DNA of 51,855 bases. Source: JAZDEY01 sp043808325 [NCBI: Candidatus Eiseniibacteriota bacterium] (GTDB lineage Bacteria; Arandabacterota; Arandabacteria; Arandabacterales). A model generated the notes under the pieces. That model searched no databases and had not been told where the DNA came from. It saw only the letters and a program-made list of their open reading frames with translations. The DNA is taken from assembly GCA_043808325.1 (NCBI GenBank), contig JAZDEY010000030.1, positions 1 through 51,855 of the forward strand. Direction: 5' to 3'. Both the position numbers and the translations under genes were made by a program. Each line of letters starts with the position of its first letter. Positions within the stretch are counted from its first letter, which is position 1. This document shows positions 9,336-17,763 of the stretch, piece after piece.

Positions 9336-10236
9336 TGTAGACTCCTTTCCATGTTCCTCCTGGAGGCCAGCCGGATCGACTTAACTGTCATCCATGAGTG
9401 AACCCAACGTGACGTCATCCAAGGCAAGAATGCTGAAGACCCTGGGCCTTCTTTCCTGCAAAGCGAACCATCTAAGCATCCCCCCCTTCGCCGACCTCCT
9501 TGTTCGCACGATGTCAAGTGATGGACTTCGAGTGACCCTCAAACGCGCCGCCTTTTGCAGTCGGATCTCTGACGCCCCGAGGATTGCGGGAACTGTGAAG
9601 GTAAGTTCGATGGGATTAGCCATCCCCGGTCGGGACCTGCTGCACCTGATCGATGTGTGGAGCCGTCCCTTCTGGTGGGGGATACACAGGATGAGCCAAG
9701 ACAAGCCCGCCCGGCACAGCCAGCAGCCAGGCATTAGTTGACAGCATCGATGTGCCTGCAAAATGTTCATTAGAGCGTCCCGTCGCTCGCGCTGCCCTGT
9801 TGCGTACAGATGCTTTAGAAATTGCAGTTTATCACACAAATTTGCCGGAGTCAACCAAAGACAGCAAGATTATCCAGGTACTGCCAAGACACGGCCACCA
9901 ATAGACACAACTGATAATCGCACCACCACCTCTACCAACGTAGAGTTCCGTGGTCACAGGGGGTTGCCAGGCGGGTTCGTGGAAGGCGTTTTGGAGGCCT
10001 TCAATGAGGTAAGGTCAGCCATACCGCAGAGGACCAGGTTTGTGGGTCGACTCTCGGACGCCTGGCATGCGCGCCAATAATGAGCGTGATCAGGGATACC
10101 ACTGCCGGTGAACAAAGGAACTGCCGAGCCCAGACAGGGGACAACTCCGCGGATCCGAGAGGCGAGAACAACACGATGGTGGGGTACTGCCCGCCATGGA
10201 AGAGGGTTCGCCATGGAAACCGCTAAGTCGATGGAT
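9336..10236. other. 900-base gap with a candidate distant promoter
   Basis: No convincing gene on either strand; the long open frames here lack ribosome sites and family features. The minus strand carries TTGACT (9849-9854), 17 bases, then TAAACT (9826-9831), a plausible promoter. It would give the 9335 gene an untranslated leader of nearly 500 bases. Confidence 0.35.
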
Positions 10237-10836
10237 TCACCTGCCGGGCATGAGCGCGGCGCGAGTAGTGTCGGAGGCCTCAAGTCCAAGGGCGCGGCTA
10301 ACCACCTGCTCGAGTGTCCGCTCTATGTTATAGCCCACAATCTTACCGAGCTTGTCGACTACGCACACGCAGGGTATGGCCTTCACGCCAAGAGCCTTGG
10401 CGGCGCCTTTCCCCCAAGCGCTCTCTTCGCAGGTCTGCAGCCAAGCCATCCCATCAGCTCTGGCGCGCTCGCCCACAGCCCGGGGATCATCCTCCAAAGC
10501 GACACCCACAATCGCGAAGTCAGGCCGTGAGCCAAAGCGCTGATGGAGGTCCCTCAGGCGTGGGATGATCCGTCTACAGGGTCCGCACCAGGTCGCCCAA
10601 AAGTCGAGCACGACCACTTTCCCTCTCATGTCCCGGAGCTGCCAGTACTCCCCATCGAGCGTCCTCACCGCTACATCGGGCGCCGCTTTGCCGACGAGAC
10701 TCATTCGCCCCACCCTGTGAAATTGATTCCACCGCCACTCCATATCCGGGCGGCACATTAGCTGAACGCAAACCAGCCCGAGTATGATGGCGCCCCCTAC
10801 GTACGCTGCCAACAGGATGCGGCACCGTGATGTCAC
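10237..10836 (-). CDS. TlpA-like membrane-anchored thioredoxin
   Basis: 199 residues from GTG 10836, chosen over GTG 10863 because GGGAGGAACCA immediately precedes it. An N-terminal transmembrane segment (ILLAAYVGGAIILGLVCVQL) anchors a periplasmic AhpC/TSA-TlpA domain. The redox motif WCGPC sits in VVLDFWATWCGPCRRIIPRL, and the cis-proline loop is AIPCVCVVD. Family members reduce or isomerise disulfides in exported proteins or in cytochrome c maturation. An extra cysteine next to the cis-Pro (IPCVC) is unusual. The gene follows the TonB-domain lipoprotein gene after about 70 bases on the same strand, so the two are probably co-transcribed. Confidence 0.85.
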   Translation of the reverse strand: MTSRCRILLAAYVGGAIILGLVCVQLMCRPDMEWRWNQFHRVGRMSLVGKAAPDVAVRTLDGEYWQLRDMRGKVVVLDFWATWCGPCRRIIPRLRDLHQRFGSRPDFAIVGVALEDDPRAVGERARADGMAWLQTCEESAWGKGAAKALGVKAIPCVCVVDKLGKIVGYNIERTLEQVVSRALGLEASDTTRAALMPGR

Positions 10837-10905
10837 TGGTTCCTCCCGTCCAAAGATGTACACTTATCCATATTGCGTTAGCGGCCGGGCAGTGGTCCAA
10901 TCGTG

Positions 10906-11337
10906 TTACATGAACCTGAAAGGCAACGTCACTGTCGCCTTCACTGCAATCCCATTGAGTCGTGCAGGGGTGAATCGATACTTGTATGCAGCTGCGAGTG
11001 CTGCATCATCGAGAGCAGGATCAACCGATTTGCTAACCCATGCCTCTATCACCTTCCCGGTCTCGTTGATAGTTGCCATGATGTAGACAGTCCCGCGCAC
11101 ATGGGCCTTTCTCGCCGCCGCTGGATAGCTGGGTTCTGCCGATTCGAGCAGTAACGGTTCCGTGTCAACCTCATTGAACACGGTGTGTTTGGCTCCTGGC
11201 GACACGGTGTCAGCGGGGGAATTGCCTTCATCGGGCGAAGCACCGATAGTGGGGCGGGAGGCGCTTCGGCTCATACAGCCCGCTATCGCGAGACTCACGA
11301 TGCCCATTATGGATAGCCAAACCATTGGCTTAACCAT
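10906..11337 (-). CDS. TonB C-terminal-domain lipoprotein
   Basis: 143 residues; AAGGAG lies seven bases before ATG 11337. The N-terminus is a lipoprotein signal peptide (SIMGIVSLAIAGC, with lipidated Cys about 21) followed by a Ser/Asp-rich linker. Residues about 65-143 form a TonB_C-type domain: EPSYPAAARKAHVRGTVYI, then TGKVIEAWV and ALDDAALAAAYKYRFTPARLNG. Classical TonB has an N-terminal transmembrane helix and couples ExbBD to outer-membrane receptors. This version is lipid-anchored and has no ExbBD nearby, so it may be a stand-alone envelope protein using the TonB fold rather than an energy transducer. It probably forms an operon with the downstream TlpA gene. Confidence 0.8.
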   Translation of the reverse strand: MVKPMVWLSIMGIVSLAIAGCMSRSASRPTIGASPDEGNSPADTVSPGAKHTVFNEVDTEPLLLESAEPSYPAAARKAHVRGTVYIMATINETGKVIEAWVSKSVDPALDDAALAAAYKYRFTPARLNGIAVKATVTLPFRFM

Positions 11338-11590
11338 CTCATGTCTCCTTGTCTGCGGTCATACTCGCCGCATCACGGTAACTAGGCCCGTCTGCAGGCC
11401 GTTGGTCGACAGTGGGCGCACCGGATTCTCGGTCTTGAGATTGAGCATTCGTCGACGGGATAGCATATCTTGGTGAATCTCATTTGTCAAAGTGCCTCTA
11501 TAGTGTGGAAGCTAGTACTTAATCTGACAGCTATCCCGCTTGGGGTCTGTCTATCAGATCAAGTCGCGACAATTGGACCGCCACAGTTCA

Positions 11591-11809
11591 TCATCCCTCG
11601 GTCTCGGGCCCGCTTGCCTTTTCGTCCTGCCCCTCACTCGGATTGCTGGCATCTCTCCACTCGAAGATAATCTTCGTCTGCTCCCCAGCCTTGCTCTCTT
11701 CTCTCAAGAACTCCTCCAATCTTATGAGCTTGTCCAGGTCTGAGACGCTGGGCTTCACCTTGCCCTCGGCTATGGCCTTTGCGACCGGGACGAGATTGAG
11801 GTTCCGCAA
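11591..11809 (-). pseudogene. Terminase-small-subunit-like C-terminal fragment, copy 1
   Basis: 72-residue open frame whose core reads VAKAIAEGKVKPSVSDLD, KLIRLEEFLREE, then GEQTKIIFEWRDASNPS and an acidic tail. It matches the C-terminal part of small-terminase/HTH proteins of phages and mobile elements and lacks the N-terminal HTH half. No ribosome site precedes its ATG. It is one of seven in-frame copies in this window, all on the minus strand, and lies downstream of the RCC1 gene and its terminator. The family name is inferred from memory of such proteins. Confidence 0.55.
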
Positions 11810-11850
11810 TCCTCGCTCTCTTCGGAAGCACAGCCCTTCGAATGTCCTCT

Positions 11851-11885
11851 AAAAGCAAAGGCCCGGCCCTTTCACAGCCGGACCT
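11851..11885 (-). terminator. Terminator of the RCC1-repeat gene
   Basis: AGGCCCGGC (11859-11867) pairs with GCCGGACCT (11877-11885) with one mismatch, followed on the minus strand by CCTTTGCTTTTAG. It sits 75 bases past the stop at 11960. Confidence 0.7.
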
Positions 11886-11959
11886 CTTGACCGTGTTAAG
11901 TTCTAGACCCGTTTGCGAGTGACAGTTCAATCACCAGCACAGGACAGACTCACTCCGCC

Positions 11960-12934
11960 CTACTTGTACATCGCCTTGATTGCACCCCAGGTAGTCGGTT
12001 CGCTCCGGGACGGACTGCACTTGATGCCAAGACAGTGCTGCCCGCCAGCCGCGATAGCTATAAACCCGGTGTTCGGCAAAGGCACGTTGAACTCATCGTT
12101 GCGTCCCCAGGCCACGATCCAGCCACCAGACTCTAAACCAAGACTGTGCGTCCCGCCAGCCGCGATAGCTATAAACCCGGTGTTCGGCGAAGGCACGTTA
12201 CACTGACCATAGTTGTTCCTTCCCCACGCTACGATTGAGCCATCAGACTTCAAACCAAGACTGTGCCAGCCACCGTCCACAGCCACAAATCCGGTGTTCG
12301 GCGAAGGCACGTTGCACTCACCATAGTAATTGTCTCCCCAAGCTACGATTGAGCCATCAGACTTCAAACCAAGACTGTGAAGTGCGCCGGCCGCCACAGC
12401 CATATACCCCGCGTTCGGTGCAGGCACGTTGCACTGACCGTAGGCGTTCCATCCCCAAGCTACGATCGAGCCATCAGACTTCAAACCAAGACTGTGATAC
12501 CAGCCGCCTGACACGGCCACAAACCCGGTGTTCGGCGAAGGCACGTTACACTGACCATAGTTATTCCTTCCCCACGCTACGATTGAGCCATCAGACTTCA
12601 AACCAAGACTGTGCCAGCCACCACCGTCCACAGCCACAAACCCGGTGTTCGGCGAAGGCACGTTGCACTCACCATAGTCGTTCCTTCCCCACGCTACGAT
12701 TGAGCCATCAGACTTCAAACCAAGACTGTGGTCTTCACCGCCCGCCACAGCCACAAACCCGGTGTTTGGCGGAGGCACGTCGCACTGACCGTAGCCATCC
12801 CATCCCCACGCTACGATCGAGCCCTCTCCCCTCGCCCCTGCGACACTCAAGAAACCGATACTCAGAGCGATCAACGCAACAACCCATACTCTCCCAATAC
12901 AGAGCGACCTCGCCAAAAAGGTAGAACCACTCAT
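11960..12934 (-). CDS. Secreted RCC1-type propeller with TWGxIKA tail
   Basis: 324 residues from ATG 12934, chosen because GGAGGT lies five bases upstream and a signal peptide follows (RVWVVALIALSIGFLSVAGA). The rest is about seven RCC1-like repeats, each built on GSIVAWGRNNYGQCNVPSPN and TGFVAVSGGWYHSLGLKSD, predicting a seven-bladed propeller. The final residues are PTTWGAIKAMYK, the tail shared by six exported proteins in this window. The repeats are very similar in DNA. The ligand is unknown. The upstream 250 bases, including the start and signal-peptide region, are paralogous to those before the pilin-like gene at 16740-17501. Terminase-fragment copies 1 and 2 flank the gene on both sides. 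Confidence 0.85.
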   Translation of the reverse strand: MSGSTFLARSLCIGRVWVVALIALSIGFLSVAGARGEGSIVAWGWDGYGQCDVPPPNTGFVAVAGGEDHSLGLKSDGSIVAWGRNDYGECNVPSPNTGFVAVDGGGWHSLGLKSDGSIVAWGRNNYGQCNVPSPNTGFVAVSGGWYHSLGLKSDGSIVAWGWNAYGQCNVPAPNAGYMAVAAGALHSLGLKSDGSIVAWGDNYYGECNVPSPNTGFVAVDGGWHSLGLKSDGSIVAWGRNNYGQCNVPSPNTGFIAIAAGGTHSLGLESGGWIVAWGRNDEFNVPLPNTGFIAIAAGGQHCLGIKCSPSRSEPTTWGAIKAMYK

Positions 12935-13069
12935 CGTGAACCTCCTACACCGAAGGTGTAAGGCTAACACCCTATCTCTGTTCAGAGGGATGCGCCGGGA
13001 GTCGTCTAGGCAAGTTGTCGCAGCAGTCGATGCAACCTCTGTCGTGCCTGTTGCCAACCCGGGTTAACC

Positions 13070-13075
13070 AGTATA
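13070..13075 (-). promoter_or_regulatory. Extended -10 promoter element of the RCC1 gene
   Basis: Minus-strand TATACT preceded by ATCCTGTGC, an extended -10 also seen before the SBBP, pilin-like and 15686 genes. The -35 region is poor. The element lies about 135 bases before ATG 12934. Confidence 0.45.
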
Positions 13076-13313
13076 GCACAGGATATCCAGGATATCTACT
13101 CGAATCTGAAGGAGAGGTGACGGTGGGACATGGTGACTCTGCGGGGTTCATGCCCTCCTGCTGCCGCAGGAACAACTCCTGGTGTACCATACAGGACGAC
13201 TTTCGCAACTTCCTGCGGTGAGCGAAGTAGTGACCCACGCACGCTGATGGGTCCGGCAGCCAAGGCCTGACCCCACAGCCACCCTCGGAATGAAATTGCC
13301 ATCTCGCCATCAC

Positions 13314-13550
13314 TCATTGTCCTTCGATCTCGGGTTCGCCAGCCTCCTCGTCTTGCTTCGTGGCCGGATCGGTATGGTCTATCCATTCCACGATGAGCTT
13401 TGTCTGCTCACCTGCTTTTCGTTCCTCCCTCAGGAACTCCTCCAGCCTGATGAGTCTATCCAGATCCGAGACGGTGGGCTTCACCTTGCCCTCGGCCATC
13501 GCTTTGGCCACTTGAAGAAGGCCCATTTCAATAATCTTCAGGTTCCTCAC
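13314..13550 (-). pseudogene. Terminase-small-subunit-like C-terminal fragment, copy 2
   Basis: 78 residues: EMGLLQVAKAMAEGKVKPTV, SDLDRLIRLEEFLREERKAG, then a divergent tail (IVEWIDHTDPATKQDEEAG). Lies upstream of the RCC1 gene and about 90% identical in DNA to copy 5 (17861-18091) over the core. The preceding bases (about 13274-13313) also match those before copy 5, so a larger module was duplicated. Confidence 0.55.
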
Positions 13551-13738
13551 GCCCCGTTCGATGCGACGGCCAGAGATGGACAGGAAACGCTTGCCGAGTA
13601 GATATGCGGCGTGGTACGCTCAATCTCAAGCGAGTTTGACACAGCTGGCGACATGAATTACGACTCTTGAACCGTTGCCCTCAGCGATAGGCCTTGGGCA
13701 TAGGGATGTGTATCAGTGTCAGCGGAAGGAGAATTCGG

Positions 13739-15241
13739 ATGCCCACGACGCGTCGAGGCGTTGTTGTCGTTCTTGTGTGTGCGTTGATGGTGCTGCTTCT
13801 CAGCTGCAGTAAGGATAGTTGTGAGAACCCGAATACACCCCCCACTGCATCGTTCACGGTGAATCCGACGTCGGGGACAACGGACACGCTATTCCAGTTT
13901 GACGCTTCGTCCTGCTCTGACCCCGAGGACCCGATGACCGCTCTCCAGGTACGTTGGGACTGGGAGAATGACGGTACTTGGGATACCCAGTGGTCTGCCA
14001 CGAAGACGGCGAGCCATCAGTACGGGACAGCAGGGACGAAGACGATCAATCTGGAGGTGACGGACACAGGGGGGCTGAGCGATGACACAACCCAGACCGT
14101 AAATGCTGGTGGTTTCGCATGCTATCCCGACTTGCCCATTCCCCAGTTGCAGGTGACCAGGAAAGAGGATTATGAGTGGAGTGGCGAGTGGTGGACCAGA
14201 TATTACATGACTGTCAACAATCGGTCTGTTTTTCCCAGTGCTCTCTTTGAGGTTGCTCCTGACCTGCCTCCGTGTGGTTTGAACTCGAATGCGTCTAGGA
14301 CTTGGGTGGACATATACAATCAGGATGGGGGATACCTGTCCGGGTTCTGTGGGCTGACGTCTGCAGAGCATCTTGATGGGATTTGGTTTGCTTTGCCTAA
14401 AGAGCAGGCGCCACCTCCTTTCGTTTACATCACGATGGTGGATCGTCGGTGCGGGATAACGTACACCTCTAATCTAGCTTCCACTTCGTACGGCAACACT
14501 GCACCGATAGCATCCTTCACAGTTAACCCCACGTCGGGCACGACCGCGACGGTCTTCCAGTTTGACGCGTCTAGTTCATCTGATACGGAAAACCCCGTAT
14601 CCGCCCTTCAGGTACGTTGGGACTGGGAGAACGATGGGACATGGGACACGGACTGGTCCACGGCAAAGACAGCAAGCCACCAGTATAGCACGCCGGGGAC
14701 GAAGACGATAAGACTGGAGGTCAAGGACACCGAAGGCGCGGTCGATGACACGACCGGGATAGCGACAGTATCAATCCCCGTACCCTACGAGGTTTATGAC
14801 AGATATTCCTATTGTGGGCCAACGGCCGAATCTGATACTACATTCTTCTTCCACACAACCAGCAAGATCGCATTCGACTCACTGTTCTTCTTCATATTTG
14901 ATCACAATACACGCGACACCATTCCTTCAGCTGACTTTTCCACTAAGAGCGCGATTTCAATTGTTAAATACAGCAATGATTACTATGACTTGACAGTCAA
15001 GGCAGTCCGCATTCGTGCCGAAACTCTCGATGTTCAATACACCAGCACTCTCATCCGTGAGAACATCGGTTGGTATGCAGCCATCCCCATCATTGTCATG
15101 ACTGATGCGGTTTATCACAAGATCAGATTCCTTGAAAACGGCCAGCAGATTAAAGAACTCGATCTATCAGAGGGACACAAGCGCTTGACCCCCATGGCGT
15201 CCCCAGGTCAAGGGGGCAAAACACTCCCATTAAGCAGGTGA
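13739..15241 (+). CDS. Lipoprotein with two PKD domains
   Basis: 500 residues from ATG 13739 (AAGGAGA upstream). The signal peptide (VVVVLVCALMVLLLSC) ends in a lipobox, so the protein should be lipid-anchored. Two PKD domains (about 37-122 and 257-345) are close duplicates: TASFTVNPTSGTT...FQFDASS...ALQVRWDWENDGTWDT...KTASHQY...TKTI.LEV.DT. Between them lies an unrecognised segment (about 123-255), and after them about 150 residues that I do not recognise (contains FFHTTSKIAFDSLFFFIFD). It carries neither the FlgD-like tail nor the TWGxIKA tail, which fits lipid anchoring making a C-terminal sorting tail unnecessary. It is flanked on both sides by terminase-fragment copies. Confidence 0.8.
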   Translation: MPTTRRGVVVVLVCALMVLLLSCSKDSCENPNTPPTASFTVNPTSGTTDTLFQFDASSCSDPEDPMTALQVRWDWENDGTWDTQWSATKTASHQYGTAGTKTINLEVTDTGGLSDDTTQTVNAGGFACYPDLPIPQLQVTRKEDYEWSGEWWTRYYMTVNNRSVFPSALFEVAPDLPPCGLNSNASRTWVDIYNQDGGYLSGFCGLTSAEHLDGIWFALPKEQAPPPFVYITMVDRRCGITYTSNLASTSYGNTAPIASFTVNPTSGTTATVFQFDASSSSDTENPVSALQVRWDWENDGTWDTDWSTAKTASHQYSTPGTKTIRLEVKDTEGAVDDTTGIATVSIPVPYEVYDRYSYCGPTAESDTTFFFHTTSKIAFDSLFFFIFDHNTRDTIPSADFSTKSAISIVKYSNDYYDLTVKAVRIRAETLDVQYTSTLIRENIGWYAAIPIIVMTDAVYHKIRFLENGQQIKELDLSEGHKRLTPMASPGQGGKTLPLSR

Positions 15242-15269
15242 GCCTCGATGTTGACATGACTTCTGGTGT

Positions 15270-15375
15270 CAGACCTTATCTGAGAGCTCTATTTCAAAGG
15301 TCTTTGAGCCCTTGAAGCCGTCCTCCGGTATACTCTGAAGCGCCTTGGCCTGCTTGGCCTGGCACCGGCTGCGAC
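15270..15375 (-). pseudogene. Fragment of the ORF that follows the terminase-like gene
   Basis: Minus-strand residues QAKALQSIPEDGFKGSKT match the N-terminus of the protein at 23402-23701 (QAKALQRIIEDGFRTSK). A small deletion shifts the frame relative to that copy. It sits directly downstream of terminase-fragment copy 3, so the gene order fragment-then-this-ORF is ancestral. Confidence 0.45.
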
Positions 15376-15392
15376 AATCAAAGGGCCATTCT

Positions 15393-15605
15393 TCATTCCC
15401 CTTCGGTCTCAGGTTCACCAGCCTTGTCCTGCCCCTCGCTCGGATTGCTAGCGTCTCTCCACTCAAATATGATTTTCGTCTGCTCCCCAGCCTTGCCCTC
15501 TTCTCTCAAGAACTCCTCCAGCCTGATGAGTCTATCCAGGTCCGAGACGCTGGGCTTGACCTTGCCCTCGGCTATGGCCTTGGCCACTTGGAAGCGCCGA
15601 ACGCC
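15393..15605 (-). pseudogene. Terminase-small-subunit-like C-terminal fragment, copy 3
   Basis: Core QVAKAIAEGKVKPSVSDLDR, LIRLEEFLREEGKAGEQTKI and IFEWRDASNPSEGQD. The frame stays open to 15650, but similarity to the other copies ends near 15605, where the promoter of the divergent 15686 gene begins. Confidence 0.55.
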
Positions 15606-15607
15606 GA

Positions 15608-15636
15608 TTGAAATGGATCTAATCCTGTGGTACACT
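15608..15636 (+). promoter_or_regulatory. Sigma70 promoter of the 15686 gene
   Basis: TTGAAA (15608-15613), 17 bases, TACACT (15631-15636), with the shared ATCCTGTGG before the -10. It abuts the end of terminase-fragment copy 3, so the fragment boundary and the promoter coincide. Confidence 0.7.
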
Positions 15637-15685
15637 AACCGTGCAACCACTCAAAAGAGCTATCAGACCGCAGAAGGAGGCAGAT

Positions 15686-16285
15686 ATGCGACCGCAGCAC
15701 TGGACACACGAGTCTACTATCAGAGTGCTTCTTGTGGCTATCCTGCTGGTATTGCCGTCAGGCAGGGCAGGTGCCCTGGGTGTCTACCACTATTCTGATG
15801 ATTTCTCCACCAGTAAGGCTCAGGTTGACAGCTACCGCAACTCGGGTATTTCTGAGCCACCATGCCCGGAACTTAGCTTCTCTGGCTCTCTGTGTTATCT
15901 GCCGGACTCGCTTGGTGATCGATGCCTTGCCTTTTCCTGCGGGTTTGAGATGGAATGCGCCCACCTATGCTACCGATTCCCCGTCGGCGCAGCGGGGCTG
16001 AACATAACGGATGCTACGATCGGATTTGAGGCTCCCGAGTTGACAGACACTTGGGGCAGTATTGACGTCTACCGATCGTACGACGGAACGGCTTGGACTC
16101 TCTTTGGCACAATGTCCGCGCCTGGCACATTTGAGCACCAGTTTGCCCCGACCCAACCCTGCGAGTGGTTGTACATCAAGTTTTACGGCGGCGGCATCAT
16201 GATCGATGATCTGAGCGTCACGTTGAACTACAGCACGGCAACCGATGCGTCAACCTGGGGCATGATCAAGGCACTATTCAGATAG
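15686..16285 (+). CDS. Secreted protein with TWGxIKA tail
   Basis: 199 residues from ATG 15686 (AAGGAGG six bases upstream). The signal peptide follows a longer N-region (STIRVLLVAILLVLPSGRAGA). The body is a single predicted beta-sandwich of about 150 residues with two Cys-rich stretches (EPPCPELSFSGSLCYLPD, CGFEMECAHLCYRF) and a late motif WLYIKFYGGGIMIDDLSVTL. That motif resembles the end of exported carbohydrate- or calcium-binding sandwich domains, but I cannot name the family. It ends DASTWGMIKALFR, with no residues after the tail. It converges with the pilin-like gene at 16740-17501, with terminase-fragment copy 4 between them. Confidence 0.75.
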   Translation: MRPQHWTHESTIRVLLVAILLVLPSGRAGALGVYHYSDDFSTSKAQVDSYRNSGISEPPCPELSFSGSLCYLPDSLGDRCLAFSCGFEMECAHLCYRFPVGAAGLNITDATIGFEAPELTDTWGSIDVYRSYDGTAWTLFGTMSAPGTFEHQFAPTQPCEWLYIKFYGGGIMIDDLSVTLNYSTATDASTWGMIKALFR

Positions 16286-16379
16286 TCATGCATGGGGATG
16301 TGTCCCTCGGTCAGCGATGCGGGTTCCTACTCCGGTAACATCTTCGTGTTCTATGCTGGGGCAATTGGACAGCCATCGC

Positions 16380-16622
16380 TCATTCTCCCTTGGTCGGGGA
16401 TTCGCCTGTTCCTTGATCTTGCTCCTTACTCGGATTGGTATAATCCCGCCATTCTATTACGATCTTAGTCTGCTCCCCAGCCTTGCACTCCTCTCTTAGG
16501 AACTCTTCCAGCCTGATGAGCTTGTCCAGATCCGAGACGCTGGGCTTCACCTTGCCCTCCGCTATGGCTTTGGCCACTTGAACGAGCCTCATCTCCACGA
16601 GCTTCCGGTTCCGCACACCGAT
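16380..16622 (-). pseudogene. Terminase-small-subunit-like C-terminal fragment, copy 4
   Basis: Core NRKLVEMRLVQVAKAIAEGK, VKPSVSDLDKLIRLEEFLRE, then EQTKIVIEWRDYTNPSKEQD. The open frame runs back to 16718 but the homologous part stops near 16622. Lies downstream of the pilin-like gene's terminator, the same arrangement as copy 1 after the RCC1 gene. Confidence 0.55.
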
Positions 16623-16638
16623 AGTTATTACAAAAGCA

Positions 16639-16668
16639 GAGGGCCGGTCCCTTTCGGAGCCGGGCCTC
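16639..16668 (-). terminator. Terminator of the pilin-like gene
   Basis: GC-rich imperfect hairpin (arms around GAGGGCCGGTCC and GGAGCCGGGCCTC), followed on the minus strand by CTGCTTTTG. Same design and relative position as the terminator at 11851-11885. Confidence 0.55.
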
Positions 16669-16739
16669 CTCGTGTTGTTCACTCTCAGCCAATCTGTAAT
16701 CGGTTGCCCAATCGCCAAAAAGCGACTGCTTCACCATGC

Positions 16740-17501
16740 TCACTTGTACGTCGCCTTGATAGCACCCCATGTCGCCACTTCGGTATTGGACGCAGGATTC
16801 TGCACATGAATTACCGTGAAATAATCATCTGACCCGAATGGCCCCGTCACTGTGAGGATCGCGGTGAACTGCTCGTCACAGAGCTCGGTCTCGTAGGTTT
16901 GCGTGGGAGGATTCTGGCCATCAAACTGGCTCCCGTCCCCAAAGTCCCAATGCCGGGCATGGATATTGCCACATGATGCATCTGTGAATGAAACCTGCAA
17001 TGGCGACGTGCCAGATACCGGTTCCGCGACGAAGTAGGCCACCGGCGGCCCGGCATCTGGTGTCAGCTCGAGCGGGAGCAGGTTACCGTCCGCATCGCAA
17101 CCCTTGATGGCGTAATTGGTGGCCATGTCACCGTTGGGAGGATTATTTCCCATATCCCCCGCGGTGCAGGGGTCAGCGCCCCAAATAAACGTGGCGTCAA
17201 CGCCGGTGAACGGGTTCTTCGGAAACTCACCCATGCCGTCGTTATCCCAATCCGGCAAGAGATCTATGAAAATCTTACCGTCCGGCAACACATCACTATC
17301 GGCAGTGGGATACGTGCCATCCGACTGGACCGCAAAGTCCTCAAACGCCAGCTGGACGGTGCACATGTTGGCCACCACCATGACTTCTTTCGCTCCATCC
17401 TGCATGTTGATGAAGTTAGGAACCGCTACTGCAGTCGGAATGTTAGTGATCATAAAGACGATCATAAGCTCAATCACCGCAAAACCCCTCTTGTCAGACA
17501 C
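16740..17501 (-). CDS. Type IV pilin-like protein fused to PKD domain and TWGxIKA tail
   Basis: 253 residues from GTG 17501, with GGAGGTGAGACACG upstream. The N-terminus is a class III (prepilin) signal: SDKRG, then FAVIELMIVFMITN, with Glu at position 5 of the mature protein and PNFINM ending the helix, as in pilins and PulG-like pseudopilins. The hydrophobic helix is atypical (Asn, Pro and Thr where Ile/Ala are usual). Residues about 30-155 look like a pseudopilin head with a Cys pair. Residues about 160-235 form a PKD domain (AYFVAEPVSGTSPLQVSFTD, HWDFGDGSQFDGQNPP). The last residues are EVATWGAIKATYK. A pilin head carrying PKD and a shared C-terminal tag is not a standard pseudopilin. No pilus assembly genes are nearby. 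Confidence 0.8.
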   Translation of the reverse strand: MSDKRGFAVIELMIVFMITNIPTAVAVPNFINMQDGAKEVMVVANMCTVQLAFEDFAVQSDGTYPTADSDVLPDGKIFIDLLPDWDNDGMGEFPKNPFTGVDATFIWGADPCTAGDMGNNPPNGDMATNYAIKGCDADGNLLPLELTPDAGPPVAYFVAEPVSGTSPLQVSFTDASCGNIHARHWDFGDGSQFDGQNPPTQTYETELCDEQFTAILTVTGPFGSDDYFTVIHVQNPASNTEVATWGAIKATYK

Positions 17502-17507
17502 CGTGTC

Positions 17508-17621
17508 TCACCTCCTCTTGTGTTCTGCCTTGAATTCCATCTTTGTCCTCAGAGCGATCGACGCAACAATGCAGACCTTCCGGGCAAAGAGCGACCTCGC
17601 CAAAAGGGAAGTACCAATCAT
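17508..17621 (-). pseudogene. Orphan signal-peptide leader paralogous to the RCC1 protein start
   Basis: 37-codon frame starting ATG 17621 (GAGGCTCACG upstream) and reading MIGTSLLARSLFARKVCIVA. The first 25 codons parallel MSGSTFLARSLCIGRVWVVA, the start of the RCC1 protein, and the bases around and upstream are homologous too. It ends just before the pilin-like gene. It looks like the leftover start of a gene whose body was replaced by the pilin-like gene. Confidence 0.5.
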
Positions 17622-17757
17622 CGTGAGCCTCTTCTGCCAAACGGGTAAGAGCCAGGACCTTAGCTCTGCTCAGACGCATGCGCTCGGAGGCATATAGGCA
17701 GGTTGTCCCAGCGGTCGGCGCACACTCTGTCATGCCTGTTGCGGACCTGTGTTGACT

Positions 17758-17763
17758 ATTGTA
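17758..17763 (-). promoter_or_regulatory. Extended -10 element before the pilin-like gene
   Basis: Minus-strand TACAAT preceded by ATCCTGTGA, homologous in position and sequence to the element at 13070-13075. Confidence 0.4.

Noticed and set aside
9381-9854. Minus-strand gene upstream of the 9335 gene
   Set aside because: Cys/Arg-rich composition and no ribosome site; the frame spans the likely promoter itself.
12100-12800. Plus-strand Cys/Ser/His-rich repeat protein
   Set aside because: It is the complementary shadow of the RCC1 repeats; no ribosome site or signal peptide, and composition is abnormal.
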